From Streptomyces odonnellii (GTDB lineage: Bacteria; Actinomycetota; Actinomycetes; Streptomycetales; Streptomycetaceae): DNA of 39,640 nucleotides. A program made the position numbers and the translations under genes. A model generated the notes under the pieces. It worked only from the letters and a program-made list of their open reading frames with translations. It was not told where the DNA came from and did not search any database. Each line of letters begins with the position of its first letter. Within the stretch, counting starts at the first letter, position 1. The stretch lies in the NCBI RefSeq assembly GCF_000981895.1, contig NZ_LATD01000019.1, forward strand, positions 1 through 39,640. Direction: 5' to 3'. This document shows, one piece after another, positions 38,972 through 39,640 of the stretch.

Positions 38972-39640
38972 CCACACGTGCGAGCACCCCCGACCCGGCG
39001 GGCGGCACCCCGCCCACCGGCACCACCGCACTGCCCGGCACCCCCCGACGCAAGCGGGCCGCCGGGATACGGACCGTCACCGCGCTGGGCGTGGCGGCCG
39101 CCCTGGGCTGCGCCGCGCTCACCGCGCTGCCGGCCGCCGCCGCCGACCCGTCGGTGAAGGTCCAGTACCGCCAGAGCTCCACCGGCTCCGACCAGGCCGA
39201 GCCCTGGTTCAAGGTGGTCAACACCTCGGGCTCCGCCGTCTCGCTGGGCACCGTGAAGATCCGCTACTACTTCAAGGCCGACGCGGGCGCCTCGTACACC
39301 TTCGCCTGCTCCTGGGCGGTGAAGGGCTGCGCCAACATCACCGGCACCTTCGGCACCCTCGCCAACCCCACCGCCACCGCGGACCGCTATCTGGAGATCG
39401 GCTTCACCGCGGGCGCGGGCTCCCTCGCCCCCGGCGCCGACACCGGTGACATGCAGCTCCGCTTCCACCGTTCCAACTGGGCGTCGCTCAACCAGAGCGA
39501 CGACTACTCCTTCGGTCCGACGCAGACCGCGTACGGCGACTGGACGAAGACCACCGCCACGGTCGGCGGAGCCCTGGTCTGGGGCACCGCCCCGGCCGGC
39601 AACGACCCGGGCGGCCCGACGGACCCGCCCACCGATCCCC
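38968..39640 (+). CDS. Secreted protein with family 3 carbohydrate-binding module (truncated by window end)
   Basis: The first 224 residues are visible and no stop is reached. ATG 38968 overlaps the hexosaminidase stop (ATGA), with GGAG at 38951-38954. A ~30-residue charged head is followed by a signal peptide (RTVTALGVAAALGCAALTALPAAAADP). A CBM3-like domain then runs from VKVQYRQSSTGSDQAEPWFKV through TVKIRYYFKAD, YLEIGFTAGAG, MQLRFHRSNWASLNQ and DDYSFG to a Gly/Pro/Thr linker (GGPTDPPTDP). A catalytic domain (cellulase, chitinase or similar) or Fn3 module should follow beyond the window. It is translationally coupled to the cytoplasmic hexosaminidase. Confidence 0.85.
   Translation, partial: MTTRASTPDPAGGTPPTGTTALPGTPRRKRAAGIRTVTALGVAAALGCAALTALPAAAADPSVKVQYRQSSTGSDQAEPWFKVVNTSGSAVSLGTVKIRYYFKADAGASYTFACSWAVKGCANITGTFGTLANPTATADRYLEIGFTAGAGSLAPGADTGDMQLRFHRSNWASLNQSDDYSFGPTQTAYGDWTKTTATVGGALVWGTAPAGNDPGGPTDPPTDP

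Overview
The window is chromosomal DNA of a Streptomyces or very close relative. G+C is very high with strong third-position GC bias. GTG and TTG starts and ATGA/GTGA overlaps are common. Families typical of the genus are present: a DUF574-type methyltransferase, a PAS-GGDEF-EAL protein, WS/DGAT, SpoIIE-type phosphatase, class F sortase and zf-HC2 anti-sigma factors. From memory, and unverified here, the order WS/DGAT ... proline-rich secreted protein / lipoprotein / methyltransferase / RmdA / LysR / sdhCAB resembles the S. coelicolor SCO0958-SCO0922 stretch. I see no tRNA, rRNA, CRISPR array, prophage or transposase.

Layout. 1-3.9 kb: tail of an acidic Pro/Glu-rich protein, a PAS-GAF-SpoIIE-HATPase phosphatase and a WS/DGAT acyltransferase. 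4.1-6.3 kb: a tight three-gene operon (aldo/keto reductase, mutarotase, lactonase-type amidohydrolase) that reads as an oxidative L-fucose route. 6.4-9.1 kb: alpha/beta hydrolase, Fpg/Nei glycosylase and a membrane anti-sigma factor. 9.2-13.1 kb: LytTR response regulator, small membrane protein, sodium:solute symporter and LytS-type kinase, i.e. a transporter bracketed by its likely two-component system. 13.2-16.7 kb: a hypothetical gene, a minimal soluble anti-sigma factor overlapping tail-to-tail with an ECF sigma factor, a CapA-like lipoprotein and a universal stress protein. 16.9-22.0 kb: an envelope block with polysaccharide deacetylase, class F sortase, two paralogous secreted Ig-like proteins with the same Gly-rich C-terminal tail, a DUF4239 membrane protein and a proline-rich secreted protein. 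22.0-26.1 kb: a lipoprotein with duplicated secreted repeats, then a methyltransferase coupled to an RmdA-like c-di-GMP enzyme. 26.1-30.7 kb: LysR regulator divergent from sdhCAB. 30.7-30.9 kb: a short repeat element with imperfect terminal inverted repeats. 30.9-34.1 kb: luciferase-like monooxygenase, dodecin and two tandem paralogous GntR/HutC regulators. 34.3-39.6 kb: a das-like operon (sugar-binding lipoprotein, two permeases, cytoplasmic GH20 hexosaminidase) coupled to a CBM3-containing secreted protein cut by the window end.

How it works together. The right end probably imports chitobiose or related amino-sugar oligosaccharides and cleaves them inside the cell. It is controlled by the divergent GntR proteins and, through a single in-frame TTA codon in the hexosaminidase, possibly by bldA. 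The middle is devoted to envelope and signalling functions. The most interesting region is the sortase neighbourhood (about 18.0-21.8 kb), where two candidate substrates carry a shared non-LPxTG tail and the sortase start region carries a tandem duplication of its own RBS and ATG.
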